A stretch of 54,016 nucleotides of DNA from Lachnospiraceae bacterium TWA4. GTDB taxonomy: Bacteria > Bacillota > Clostridia > Lachnospirales > Lachnospiraceae. The DNA lies in assembly GCA_000875945.1 (NCBI GenBank), contig JPZU01000001.1:1615959-1669974 (forward strand), in the 5' to 3' direction. The notes below the pieces were generated by a model. It ran no database searches and was not told where the DNA came from. It saw nothing but the letters and a program-made list of their open reading frames with translations. Made by a program: the position numbers and the translations under genes. Below, piece by piece: positions 27,187-36,546 of this stretch; positions within the stretch are counted from its first letter, which is position 1, and every line of letters starts with the position of its first letter.

Positions 27187-27780
27187 ATGGCTGGATACAG
27201 AAAATTAAGCAGAACTGCTGACCAGAGAAAGGCTTTATTAAGAAGCCAGGTAACAAGTTTATTATACTATGGAAAAATCAAAACTACTGAAGCAAAAGCT
27301 AAAGAAATCCGTAAGATTGCTGAAGGCTTAATTGCTATGGCAGTTCGTGAAAAAGACAACTTTGAAGAAGTTACTGTAAAAGCTAAAGTAGCTCGTAAAG
27401 ACAAAGATGGTAAGAGAGTAAAAGAATTAGTAGATGCTGAAAATGGCAATGCAATCGTTTACGAAGAAGTTGATGGTAAGAAAGTTGCTAAAAATGTACA
27501 GGGTAAGAGAAAAGTTACTGTATATGATGAAGTAGAAAAAACTATCAAAAAAGATAACCCATCTCGTTTACATGCACGTCGTCAGATGTTAAAATATTTA
27601 TATCCTGTAACTGAAGCTTCTGATAAGAAGAAAGATGCTAAGGAAGTAGATATGGTTGCTAAATTATTCGATGAAATTGCACCTAAATATGCAGACCGTC
27701 AGGGTGGTTATACAAGAATCATCAAAATTGGACAGCGTAAAGGTGATGCTGCAATGGAAGTACTCATTGAGTTAGTATAG
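27187..27780 (+). CDS. rplQ: 50S ribosomal protein L17 with large internal insertion
   Basis: L17, near the tunnel exit, is normally about 115-130 residues; this one is 197. The N-terminal half ([20 protein letters not shown] to about residue 55) and the C-terminal half from SRLHARRQ (about 126) to [20 protein letters not shown] are normal. Between them lie about 70 extra residues, rich in Lys, Glu, Asp and Val, which break the family sequence just before the LHARR motif. The frame is continuous and codon use is like the neighbours, so this is a real expansion and not a fusion error. Its role is unknown. A terminator follows directly. Confidence 0.96.
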   Translation: MAGYRKLSRTADQRKALLRSQVTSLLYYGKIKTTEAKAKEIRKIAEGLIAMAVREKDNFEEVTVKAKVARKDKDGKRVKELVDAENGNAIVYEEVDGKKVAKNVQGKRKVTVYDEVEKTIKKDNPSRLHARRQMLKYLYPVTEASDKKKDAKEVDMVAKLFDEIAPKYADRQGGYTRIIKIGQRKGDAAMEVLIELV

Positions 27781-27793
27781 TATGAACTATAAA

Positions 27794-27828
27794 GGGCTAG
27801 TATAAAAATATACTAGTCCTTGTTTTTT
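27794..27828 (+). terminator. terminator of the ribosomal protein operon
   Basis: GGGCTAGTATA (27794-27804) pairs over 11 bases with TATACTAGTCC (27809-27819) around AAAA, then TTGTTTTTT. It ends the S10-spc-alpha array 14 bases after the rplQ stop. Confidence 0.92.
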
Positions 27829-28302
27829 AACTATGATTATTATTTATTTATATATTTGACGGTTGTAGCAATCGTAGATTTTAAGACGATGACAATTCCA
27901 AATGTATTTGTTGGAATTGCCTTTATTTTTGGACTATTATCACCACAGCCAACAGTAACTGAAAAACTGATTGGAGTTTTTATTATTAGTGTTCCAATGA
28001 TTTTATTAAATCTTTTAGTGGGAGAAGCCTTTGGTGGAGGAGATATTAAGTTTATGGCAGCTAGCGGACTATTTTTAGGCTGGAAATTGGAACTTACGAC
28101 TTTCTTTATCGCAGTTTTAGTTGGCGGTGTTTATGCAATATATTTAATAATTTGTAAAAAAGAAGAAAAGTATATAGCCTTCGGGCCGTATTTATGTGTA
28201 GGAATGATGGTTTCTCTATTGTGGGGGAAATCAAATAATTCATTGGTTTTTAACCTAGACAAGGAGATTAAGTGGAAAAATTTTATAAAGATTCGAAAAT
28301 AG
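27820..28302 (+). CDS. small type IV prepilin peptidase-like protein (A24 family)
   Basis: A 160-residue membrane protein with the two catalytic Asp of A24 aspartic peptidases: Asp20 in AIVDFKTMTIPN and Asp75 in GGGDIKFM. About five hydrophobic segments are visible. It lacks the N-terminal methyltransferase domain and Cys motif of full-length PilD, as in the short TadV/CpaA-like class. The only start that keeps the first helix is the TTG at 27820, which lies in the T run of the preceding terminator and has no obvious ribosome binding site, so the start is uncertain. No pilin genes are nearby. Its end overlaps the helicase gene by 31 bases. Confidence 0.78.
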   Translation: MFFNYDYYLFIYLTVVAIVDFKTMTIPNVFVGIAFIFGLLSPQPTVTEKLIGVFIISVPMILLNLLVGEAFGGGDIKFMAASGLFLGWKLELTTFFIAVLVGGVYAIYLIICKKEEKYIAFGPYLCVGMMVSLLWGKSNNSLVFNLDKEIKWKNFIKIRK

Positions 28303-29744
28303 ATGAGAGAATATTACGAGCAGTTGAAGAAATGGGATTTGAGCAGATGACACCAATTCAGGCTCAGGCAATACCTGTATTACTTGAAGGAAAAGATGTG
28401 ATTGGACAGGCTCAAACCGGTACTGGAAAGACTGCTGCTTTTGGTATTCCATTGTTAGAAAGTATCGATCCAAATAATCATGCTTTACAGGCAATTGTAC
28501 TATGCCCAACTAGAGAGCTAGCTATTCAGGCAGCACAAGAAATCAGAAATTTTGCAAAGTTTATGCATGGGATTAAGGTACTTCCAATTTATGGAGGACA
28601 GGATATCACTAAGCAAATTCGTTCATTAAAGGACAAAGTACAGGTAGTTGTAGGGACTCCTGGTCGTGTTATGGATCATATGCGTCGTCATACATTAAAG
28701 ATGCAAAATGTACAGATGGTTGTACTTGATGAAGCAGATGAGATGTTAAATATGGGATTTCGTGAAGATATAGAAACCATTCTTTCTAAAATTTCTAAGG
28801 AACGTCAGACGGCATTATTTTCAGCAACTATGCCAAAGGCAATTATGGATATTACTAGCCAGTATCAAAAACCAGATGCTGTTTTAGTGAAGGTGATTCC
28901 AAAGGAACTTACAATTCCTTTAGTTAAGCAATATTATTATGAAGTCAGAAGACAGAATAAAATAGATGTTGTTTGTCGATTACTTGATTATTATGCACCA
29001 AAGCGTTCATTAATCTTTTGTAATACAAAGCGAATGGTTGATGAATTAGCTGATGAATTAAAGGGCAGAGGTTATTTTGCAGAGGGTCTTCATGGGGATA
29101 TGTCCCAGCATCAAAGAGATCAAGTGATGAAGGGATTTCGTAAAGGAACTACAGATATTTTAATTGCAACAGATGTAGCAGCTAGAGGAATCGATGTAGA
29201 TGACGTAGAAGCTGTATTTAACTATGATATTCCACAAGATAATGAGTATTATGTGCATCGTATTGGTCGAACTGGGCGTGCAGGAAGAAAAGGTCGTTCA
29301 TTTACATTAGTAGTAGGTAGAGAAATCTATAAGATTAAAGATATTGAACGCAACTGTAAGACGAAGGTTAAACCTAGAATGGTTCCTTCTGTAGAAGATG
29401 TGACAACTATTCGTGCAGAAAAGATTTTTTCAGAGGCATTAAAACAGATAAAAGATGAAACTTCTAGTATGGATACGATTACTCGAATGATTGAACAAAA
29501 ACTGGAAGAGGAAGATTGTACAGCTTTGGAACTGGCTTGTGCATTAATTCGTGCTCAAATGGGTGATGAGCCGGAAGAAATCCCTACAATGGATTATTTT
29601 GCTGAACGAAAGAAAAGAAGCCATAAAGATAAAGACTATAAGCGTCAATATGACCATAAGCATGATTCAAGAAGAAAATCCAAAAAGCCTTTTGAGTTAT
29701 TTAGAGGAAAAGAAAAAAGAAGAGGCTATAAAAATAAGAAATAA
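28272..29744 (+). CDS. DEAD-box ATP-dependent RNA helicase
   Basis: A 490-residue DEAD-box helicase. Motifs in order: Q motif MTPIQAQAIP, motif I AQTGTGKT (about 47-54), PTRELAIQ, DEAD at 152-155, SAT near 183, IFCNTKRMVDEL, ATDVAARGID, and HRIGRTGRAGRKG. A C-terminal extension (about residues 370-490) ends in a long Lys/Arg-rich tail that likely binds RNA. Size and tail resemble the CshA class working in ribosome assembly and cold response, which is inference. It starts with GTG after AAGGAG within the prepilin peptidase gene. Confidence 0.95.
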   Translation: MEKFYKDSKIDERILRAVEEMGFEQMTPIQAQAIPVLLEGKDVIGQAQTGTGKTAAFGIPLLESIDPNNHALQAIVLCPTRELAIQAAQEIRNFAKFMHGIKVLPIYGGQDITKQIRSLKDKVQVVVGTPGRVMDHMRRHTLKMQNVQMVVLDEADEMLNMGFREDIETILSKISKERQTALFSATMPKAIMDITSQYQKPDAVLVKVIPKELTIPLVKQYYYEVRRQNKIDVVCRLLDYYAPKRSLIFCNTKRMVDELADELKGRGYFAEGLHGDMSQHQRDQVMKGFRKGTTDILIATDVAARGIDVDDVEAVFNYDIPQDNEYYVHRIGRTGRAGRKGRSFTLVVGREIYKIKDIERNCKTKVKPRMVPSVEDVTTIRAEKIFSEALKQIKDETSSMDTITRMIEQKLEEEDCTALELACALIRAQMGDEPEEIPTMDYFAERKKRSHKDKDYKRQYDHKHDSRRKSKKPFELFRGKEKRRGYKNKK

Positions 29745-29776
29745 GGGGCAAACTGCCCCTTATTTGCCCCTTATTT
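29740..29776. terminator. bidirectional terminator with duplicated arm
   Basis: AATAAGGGGCA (29740-29750) pairs with TGCCCCTTATT (29754-29764), overlapping the helicase stop codon. The 3' arm is repeated immediately: GCCCCTTATTT occurs at 29755-29765 and again at 29766-29776. It lies between convergent genes and can serve both strands. Confidence 0.8.
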
Positions 29777-29784
29777 TAGCTCCA

Positions 29785-30796
29785 TTATTCAGTGATATTA
29801 AGACCACTCATAGCTCCAGTCATTGCAGAAAAAATCTGAGAAAACTCTTCCATTGTCATAGTGTCATCAGCTGATGGAGCTTCTACTTTGATTTCAGCAT
29901 TAGATTCTTCTGTAGAAGTATTCATAGAAAGCTTAATGGTTTCATTACCCTCAGAGCCATTCATAGCTACATCTTGTTTTAATACACGAGAACCTTCTTT
30001 TCCAGTAAGCAAAATGCTGTAATCTAAGTTTGCATTAATTTCTGGGTTTTTAGATAGTTCTTCTTTAGTAGAAGTATAAAATTCATTCCAAGACTTTAGA
30101 ATTTCAGCTTTATTATTCTTTAATTCAGAAAGCATATCACCAGAACCTTCACCAGTGATGTCTGGAAGATTTGTAAGACCAGATTTTTCCATTAAGCTTA
30201 TATATTTATCATACCAAGAATCTAAGTTTTTATTAATAACTTCTAAGATTGATTGTGTAAAAGAAACAAATTTATCTTTTGGAACACTTAGGTTAAAAGT
30301 ATCATTAGATTTGGTTACACTTTGATCTTTACACATTTCTTCAAATGCATCAATTAATGAGTCATAAAATTCTGAATATTCTTTTATGTAGTCTTCGTTT
30401 CTTTCAGAATAAGGAATACTTATCCATTTTTTTAGACCTAAGTCGGATGCAGAAGAACCCATAAATGTAAATAGTGAATCACAATTAAAATAAAGGGTGT
30501 TATTAGTCATTCGAACCGCATCATCTAGCATTAGAATGATACCACTATAGTTAATTCCTAAATCAGCGTGTGCAGCTGATAAACTAGATTCACCTTTTAC
30601 AGTAAGTCCAACGGTTTGAGTTTTGCCTTCAATAGGTACTTCTAAGTTAATAGTCATGTCAATTTTACCGGAAGTGATTTCTTTTGCTTTTTTCATTGTT
30701 GAAAACATGGTTTCGTCTTTTGAGCAACCTGACAAAAAAGAGGGCACAAAGACAAAGAGTTAATAGTAAACTCATGAGTTTTTTTGATAAATTCAT
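29785..30796 (-). CDS. secreted lipoprotein of unknown function, frameshifted in the signal peptide
   Basis: On the reverse strand, ATG at 30796 follows AGGAGG and opens MNLSKKLMSLLLTLCLCALF, a clear signal peptide. The frame then breaks at a six-base homopolymer (30734-30739), just before the lipobox Leu-Ser-Gly-Cys that continues in the other frame. Removing one base (or adding two) restores an intact protein of about 336 residues. The mature part has no motif I recognise: repeated beta-strand-like segments (TINLEVPIEGKTQTVGLTVK, KGESSLSAAHADLGINYSG) and a Met-rich C-terminus. Similar Clostridial surface lipoproteins are of unknown role. As read, only a start at the GTG at 30747 is available, which would abolish export. 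Confidence 0.75.
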
Positions 30797-30881
30797 AAAT
30801 TGTCCTCCTATTTTGAATTACAATTACTGCCTATATATCCATAGAATATGAAATTGGATAAAAACAGTATTCATTGTTACT

Positions 30882-31048
30882 GTTCACACCTACGCTATTT
30901 TTATCATTCGAGGTAGCACACTGACGTGCTCAATCGCTGCTTTACAGCTGTATTGCTCTGCTCATTAAATAGCATCCCCTTCATCGTCAACTATGAAAAT
31001 ATCCTTGTACAAGCACAAATATTTTCATAGTTTGGCTGATGTGTGAAC
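30882..31048. repeat. hairpin-rich intergenic element
   Basis: A 167-base block between divergent genes, bounded by GTTCACAC (30882-30889) and GTGTGAAC (31041-31048). It contains AGCAC/GTGCT (30915-30930) and a 14-base perfect inverted repeat, AACTATGAAAATAT (30989-31002) with ATATTTTCATAGTT (31019-31032). The loop of the latter holds the palindrome CTTGTACAAG. No open reading frame is present. It may be a dispersed palindromic repeat or MITE-like element. Confidence 0.5.
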
Positions 31049-31116
31049 CGTAGCCATAAAGTTGTTATAATCATTTTAATAGAAAGTTACAAAAATATCA
31101 AGAAATATTTTTATAC

Positions 31117-31145
31117 TTGATTTGTCAGAATAGTTACGATATTAT
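31117..31145 (+). promoter_or_regulatory. candidate promoter of the large membrane-anchored protein
   Basis: TTGATT (31117-31122), a 17-base spacer and TATTAT (31140-31145), about 30 bases before the start codon. Confidence 0.55.
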
Positions 31146-31177
31146 AGGGGAGAAATAACGAATACGAGGTGAAAATA

Positions 31178-33718
31178 TTGAGTAAAAAAGGACTAAAGAA
31201 GATTTTGCTTATGGTCTTTCTATTTCTAGTAGCAGGAGTTGTTACGCTAGTATGGAGAAATTTAAAGCAAGAAGATGATGAGGTTATAAAGACTACATTA
31301 AATAAAGCAACACTACCTGTTGTTACGCCTACGGTAGAAGGGCAAGAAATGAATAACTTGTTTGGATATGTAGGAGATATGAATGTTGCAGGTATGAGAG
31401 ATACAATTACTCCATTATCAAATAGTCGAAGGTTGAATCTTGAAGTTAATACATATGGATTGACTGTAAAAACTATTCGTTATGAGCTAAAAAGTTTAAA
31501 TGGTAAAGAATTAGTAGAGAATACAACGGTTAAAAATTGGACAGATGAAAAAAATAAAATTTCCTTGAATCTTTTATTTCAGGATATGTTAGATAAAAAT
31601 CGAGAATATTTATTGATTTTACATTTGGTAGATGATGGAGATAGAGATATTAAATATTATACAAGAGTTGTTTTATCAGATGATTTAAAGACCAAAAAGA
31701 TGATAGATTTTGTTAAAGAGTTTCACCAAAAAGTCTTAGGAACTACTAGTAATGTTTCATTAGCATCTTATTTGAAAGGGACTACAGATGATACAAGGAC
31801 CTTTGGAACAGTTACTTTAAATGGAACTTTTAGGCAGTTAACTTGGGGAAGTCTTTCTCTTAAAGAAATAAAAGAAGCAAGAATTTCGTTGACAGATATT
31901 AATGAATCAATTGCAACTTTTCGTTTAGAATCTACAGTAGAGTTTATAGATGATAAGGGAGTTACACAGACTTGCATTGTAGATGAAGGAATAACTGTGC
32001 AATATATCTATTCACAGTGGTATGTCTTATCGTATGAACGAAATGCTAGTCAAGTTTTTAACGCAACGACTGACCAAATATCTGGAAATAAAATTCAGTT
32101 TGGTATTCAACCGACAGGAGGAGTAGAAGTAATATCAAGTCCTGATGGAGAATATCAGGCATTTGCTATAAATGGAGAATTATGGAGATATTCAACAAAT
32201 AGTAAAGAAAAATCAAAGGTTGTAAAGGTATTTAGTTTTAATCAAGAAGAGCCAGATTTAAGAGCTGATTATTTGGGACATAATATAAAAATTGTAAGTG
32301 TAAAAGACAATGGACAGGTGGACTTTGTTCTCTATGGCTATATGAATCGAGGAGGTCATGAAGGAGAAGTAGGTATGGGATTTTACCATTATTTACCTAG
32401 TGAAAATTCTTTAGAAGAAGTCTTTTATTTAGCTTATGATAAATCGTTCGAGTTATTAGAAAAACAATTAGGAAAATTATGCTATATTAATGAAGAAGAT
32501 ATTCTATATTTAATGTTTGATCAGGTAATTTATGCAATTGATTTTAAAGGAAAAGAATCTGGAACAGTGGTAGACCATATTACAGAAGATAAGATTTCAA
32601 TTAGTCTAGATGGCTCAGCAGTTGCTTGGCAAGAAGATAGTCAGGACTATGGAGCAAAAACTCTTCAAGTCTTATATATGAATACTAGAAAGCAAATTAG
32701 TGTTTCTGCTAAAAATGGTGAACAGCTTCGTACACTTGGATTTGTCAATGGAGACTTTGTTTATGGAGTAGTGAATGTTGAAGAGGCAAAAACACTATCT
32801 TCAAAAGAGAATGTTCCAATGAGTAAGCTAGTGATTGTAAATAATGAAGGAAGTGAACAATTAAGCTATTCTAAGGAAAATATTTATATTCAATCAATAG
32901 ATATTTCTAAGAGTGAAAATATAAGAATTCATCGATTAAAAAAGAGTTCTAGAGGAAGTTTACAAGAAACAGAGGATGATATTCTAGTTCAAAATAAAAA
33001 TTCTAAATTAAATACGACATATGAAGTAGAAACGACATCAGATACAAGTTCGGGAATGGTTTGGAATTTAAATATTAAAACAGATTCGTATGATGGAAAC
33101 TATAAACAAGTTGATACATATTATATTAAGTCACACAGTAATATTAATTTAGATATTCAAGATGATAGTGATACTGCATCTTACTATAGTTATGCAAAAG
33201 GAAAGCTTCAGGGAATTTATACGTCTATTAGTGAAGCGATTAAGGCAAATTATGCAGATATTGGCACTGTAGTGAATAGAAATGGAAATTATGTATTTAG
33301 ACGAGGCTATAGACAAAATGTTAATCATTCTATTGAAGTAAAAAATCAGAAAACGAAAAAGAATCCTTGGAAAATTGTATTGAGGCTATATTATCTCTAA
33401 AAGGAAAAAGGAAGATGTCCATTCATTAGTTGAAAAAGGAACATCAGTTGATAAAATTATGCAAAAATTCTTAGAAGAAGATGTCTATAATCTTACAAAT
33501 TGTCAGTTATCTCAAATTGTTCACTATTATCTTGAAAAAATGATGTAATTCTTGCAAAAGGTGATAATGGATATGTTATAATTTCGGGAATTAATGGAGA
33601 ACGTGTTACTTGGTATGATCCAGTAGAAGAAAAGTCAATTACTGAGAATTTGTCGTATGCAGAACGATATTTTTCAAAATATGGAACACAGTATTATAGT
33701 TATGATAATATGGAATAA
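31178..33718 (+). pseudogene. large membrane-anchored extracytoplasmic protein with C39-like C-terminal region, broken by three frameshifts
   Basis: The first 740 codons (TTG 31178, after GAGGTG) read an N-terminal membrane anchor (about residues 8-25) and a long extracytoplasmic region without motifs I can name. The middle looks beta-rich and propeller-like (SSPDGEYQAF, SISLDGSAVAW). The frame stops at 33400, but coding continues in other frames to a stop at 33716-33718. One extra A at each of three A runs (33371-33374, 33405-33409, 33535-33540) gives a single protein of about 847 residues. The rebuilt end, with NCIEAIL, GYVIISG and VTWYDP, resembles a C39-type cysteine peptidase domain whose His appears replaced. 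Either a pseudogene or an assembly artefact. Confidence 0.7.
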
Positions 33719-33741
33719 TTTTAGTGATTTTGAAAATTATA

Positions 33742-33769
33742 TTTACAAATTTTCAACTTGTGTTATAAT
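33742..33769 (+). promoter_or_regulatory. promoter of murA
   Basis: TTTACA (33742-33747), a 16-base spacer and a consensus TATAAT (33764-33769), 84 bases before the murA start. Confidence 0.65.
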
Positions 33770-33852
33770 TATAAAGTCATTCATTTAAAGTAAAATAATA
33801 GAATAAGTAATTATATCAAATAGCAAATAGAATTTGATGTAGAGGTGAGAGT

Positions 33853-35145
33853 ATGTTACAATATGTGATGAAGGGCGGTAATCCATTAGTTGGAGAAGTA
33901 GAGATTGCTGGAGCTAAAAATGCCGCACTTGGAATTTTAGCAGCAGCAATTATGACGGATGAGCCCGTAGTTATTGATAATCTACCAGATGTCAGTGATA
34001 TTCGAGTTCTTTTAAAAGCAATAGAAGATATCGGTGCAAAGGTAGAACGTATAAATAAACATAAAGTTAGAATTACTTCAGATAGTATTTCAACAGTAGA
34101 AGTAGAATTTGATTACATTAGAAAGATTAGAGCTTCATATTATTTAATTGGTGCATTACTTGGTAAATATAAGAAGGCGAAGGTAGCACTTCCTGGTGGC
34201 TGTAATATTGGAACTCGTCCAATTGATCAGCATTTAAAGGGATTTAAACGATTAGGTTCAGAGAATACAATTGAAGAAGGCGGAAGTATTTTAGCGCAGG
34301 CAAAAGAATTAAAAGGAGCCCATATTTATATGGATATGATTTCTGTAGGGGCTACAATTAATGTTTTATTAGCAGCCTCAATGGCTGAGGGTCGTACAGT
34401 TATTGAATGTGCAGCTAAAGAACCTCATGTAGTAGATGTTGCCAATATGTTAAATAGCATGGGCGCAGATATTAGAGGAGCTGGAACAGATGTCATTCGT
34501 ATTCACGGAGTTAATAAATTACATGGAACAGAGTATTCAATCATTCCAGATCAGATTGAAGCCGGAACTTTCATGATGGCATCTGCTATGACTAAGGGAG
34601 ATGTAACAGTTACAAATGTAATTCCTAAGCATCTAGAAGTTATTAGTGCAAAGTTATCTGAAATTGGCTGTCAAGTAGAAGAAGGTGATGATCGTGTTCG
34701 TGTAATTGGAACTCCAGTTATGACTCATACGAATATTAAAACATTACCATATCCAGGATTTCCAACAGATCTACAACCACAAATGACTGCTGTTTTATCT
34801 GTATCAAGTGGAACTAGTATTGTTACAGAGAGTATCTTTGAAAATCGATTTATGTACGTAAAAGAACTAAATCGAATGGGGACAGATATTCAAGTCGAAG
34901 GAAATGCAGCAATGATTAATGGAGTATCTAAGCTTACAGGTGCTTACCTAACTGCTCCTGACCTACGTGCTGGCGCAGCTTTAGTAATGGCAGGATTAAC
35001 CGCAGATGGGTATACTATAGTTGATGATATTAAATATATTTTAAGAGGCTATGAAGACTTTGATGGTAAATTAAGACGTTTAGGAGCTAATATTGTAGCA
35101 GTTTCGAATGAAGAAGAAATTAAAGAATTTAAACAACGTTATTAA
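33853..35145 (+). CDS. murA: UDP-N-acetylglucosamine 1-carboxyvinyltransferase
   Basis: A 430-residue EPT-family enzyme adding enolpyruvate to UDP-GlcNAc, the first committed step of peptidoglycan synthesis. The catalytic Cys117 lies in LPGGCNIGTRPIDQH, so the fosfomycin-target Cys is present. The N-terminal GAKNAALG (residues 20-27) binds substrate, and the paired EPT domains end normally. Firmicutes often have two murA genes; which copy this is cannot be said. The start follows TAGAGGTGAG. Confidence 0.97.
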   Translation: MLQYVMKGGNPLVGEVEIAGAKNAALGILAAAIMTDEPVVIDNLPDVSDIRVLLKAIEDIGAKVERINKHKVRITSDSISTVEVEFDYIRKIRASYYLIGALLGKYKKAKVALPGGCNIGTRPIDQHLKGFKRLGSENTIEEGGSILAQAKELKGAHIYMDMISVGATINVLLAASMAEGRTVIECAAKEPHVVDVANMLNSMGADIRGAGTDVIRIHGVNKLHGTEYSIIPDQIEAGTFMMASAMTKGDVTVTNVIPKHLEVISAKLSEIGCQVEEGDDRVRVIGTPVMTHTNIKTLPYPGFPTDLQPQMTAVLSVSSGTSIVTESIFENRFMYVKELNRMGTDIQVEGNAAMINGVSKLTGAYLTAPDLRAGAALVMAGLTADGYTIVDDIKYILRGYEDFDGKLRRLGANIVAVSNEEEIKEFKQRY

Positions 35146-35170
35146 ATAACACATTAACTGAATAGTTACA

Positions 35171-35272
35171 CACTCTTATTCCGAGTGATGGAGATATAAA
35201 GGATCGATGAAATCACGGCAACCCCTTTTAAGGAAGGTGCCAACCTGAAGCGAAGAATCGAACAATAAGAGG
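35171..35272 (+). promoter_or_regulatory. SAM-I (S-box) riboswitch
   Basis: The P1 helix is CTCTTATT (35173-35180) with AATAAGAG (35264-35271). Inside it are the S-box landmarks GATGGAG, ATCGATGAAATC, CGGCAACC, AAGGAAGGTGCCAACC and GAAGCGAAG in order. SAM binding stabilises P1 and turns off the downstream gene, here metK, so the product represses its own synthesis. Confidence 0.95.
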
Positions 35273-35277
35273 AGCAA

Positions 35278-35307
35278 AAGCCATTAGGATTTTTCTCCTA
35301 ATGGCTT
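35278..35307 (+). terminator. expression-platform hairpin of the SAM riboswitch
   Basis: AAGCCATTAGGA (35278-35289) pairs perfectly with TCCTAATGGCTT (35296-35307). Only AATTTATAT follows, a weak T tract. It lies 6 bases after P1, where a riboswitch terminator belongs. Confidence 0.75.
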
Positions 35308-35348
35308 AATTTATATAAAAGTAAAAGAAACGAAAGGAAGATAAATCA

Positions 35349-36536
35349 ATGGAAAGACATTTATTTACATCAGAATCTGTAACAGAGGGACATCCAGATA
35401 AAATCTGTGACCAGATTTCAGACGCAATTTTAGATGCATTATTAGAAAAAGACCCAATGAGCCGTGTAGCTTGTGAAACTTGTACAACTACAGGTTTAGT
35501 GTTAGTTATGGGTGAAATAACTACAAACGCTTATGTAGATATTCAGAAGATTGTACGTGATACTGTAAGAGAAATTGGATATGATCGTGCAAAATATGGT
35601 TTTGATGCAGACACTTGTGCAGTTATGGTTGCATTAGATGAGCAGTCTAGTGATATTGCTATGGGTGTTAATAAAGCATTAGAAGCAAAAGAAAATACAA
35701 TGAGCGAAGAAGAAATTGAAGCAATTGGTGCTGGAGACCAAGGTATGATGTTTGGTTTTGCAACTAATGAAACTGAAGAATATATGCCATATCCAATCGC
35801 TTTAGCTCATAAGTTAGCATTACGTTTAACAAATGTTCGTAAAGACGGAACTTTAAAATATCTTCGTCCAGACGGAAAAACTCAGGTAACTGTAGAATAT
35901 GATGAAAATGGTAAGGCAGTTCGTTTAGACGCAGTTGTTTTATCTACTCAGCATGATGAAGATGTGACTCAGGAACAGATTCATGAAGATATTAAAAAAT
36001 ATGTATTTGATGAAGTGTTACCAAAAGAATTAGTAGATGAGAATACAAAGTTTTTTATCAATCCAACGGGTCGTTTTGTTATTGGCGGACCTCATGGAGA
36101 TAGTGGTCTAACTGGACGTAAAATTATTGTAGATACCTATGGTGGATATGCTCGTCACGGCGGTGGAGCTTTCTCAGGTAAGGATTGTACAAAGGTAGAT
36201 AGAAGTGCAGCTTATGCAGCACGTTATGTTGCTAAAAATTTAGTAGCAGCAGGAATTGCTGATAAGTGTGAAATTCAGTTATCTTATGCAATTGGTGTAG
36301 CTAGACCTACTTCTATTATGGTTGATACTTTTGGAACTGGTAAGTTAGCTGATGAAAAAATTATTGATATTATTCGTGAAAACTTTGACCTTCGTCCAGC
36401 AGGAATTATTAAAATGTTAGATTTAAGAAAACCTGTTTATAAGCAAACAGCAGCTTATGGTCATTTTGGACGTAACGATTTAGATTTAAGTTGGGAACGC
36501 TTAGATAAAGTAGACGTATTAAAGAAATACTTATAA
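35349..36536 (+). CDS. metK: S-adenosylmethionine synthetase
   Basis: A 395-residue MAT, making SAM from methionine and ATP. Motifs include [17 protein letters not shown] (residues 15-31), the ATP loop [12 protein letters not shown] near 127 and [12 protein letters not shown]-like/GGGAFSGKD near 270. It is controlled by the SAM-I riboswitch just upstream. The start follows GAAAGGAAG. The glucokinase gene begins 10 bases after its stop and may share the transcript. Confidence 0.98.
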   Translation: MERHLFTSESVTEGHPDKICDQISDAILDALLEKDPMSRVACETCTTTGLVLVMGEITTNAYVDIQKIVRDTVREIGYDRAKYGFDADTCAVMVALDEQSSDIAMGVNKALEAKENTMSEEEIEAIGAGDQGMMFGFATNETEEYMPYPIALAHKLALRLTNVRKDGTLKYLRPDGKTQVTVEYDENGKAVRLDAVVLSTQHDEDVTQEQIHEDIKKYVFDEVLPKELVDENTKFFINPTGRFVIGGPHGDSGLTGRKIIVDTYGGYARHGGGAFSGKDCTKVDRSAAYAARYVAKNLVAAGIADKCEIQLSYAIGVARPTSIMVDTFGTGKLADEKIIDIIRENFDLRPAGIIKMLDLRKPVYKQTAAYGHFGRNDLDLSWERLDKVDVLKKYL

Positions 36537-36546
36537 GGAGTTATCT

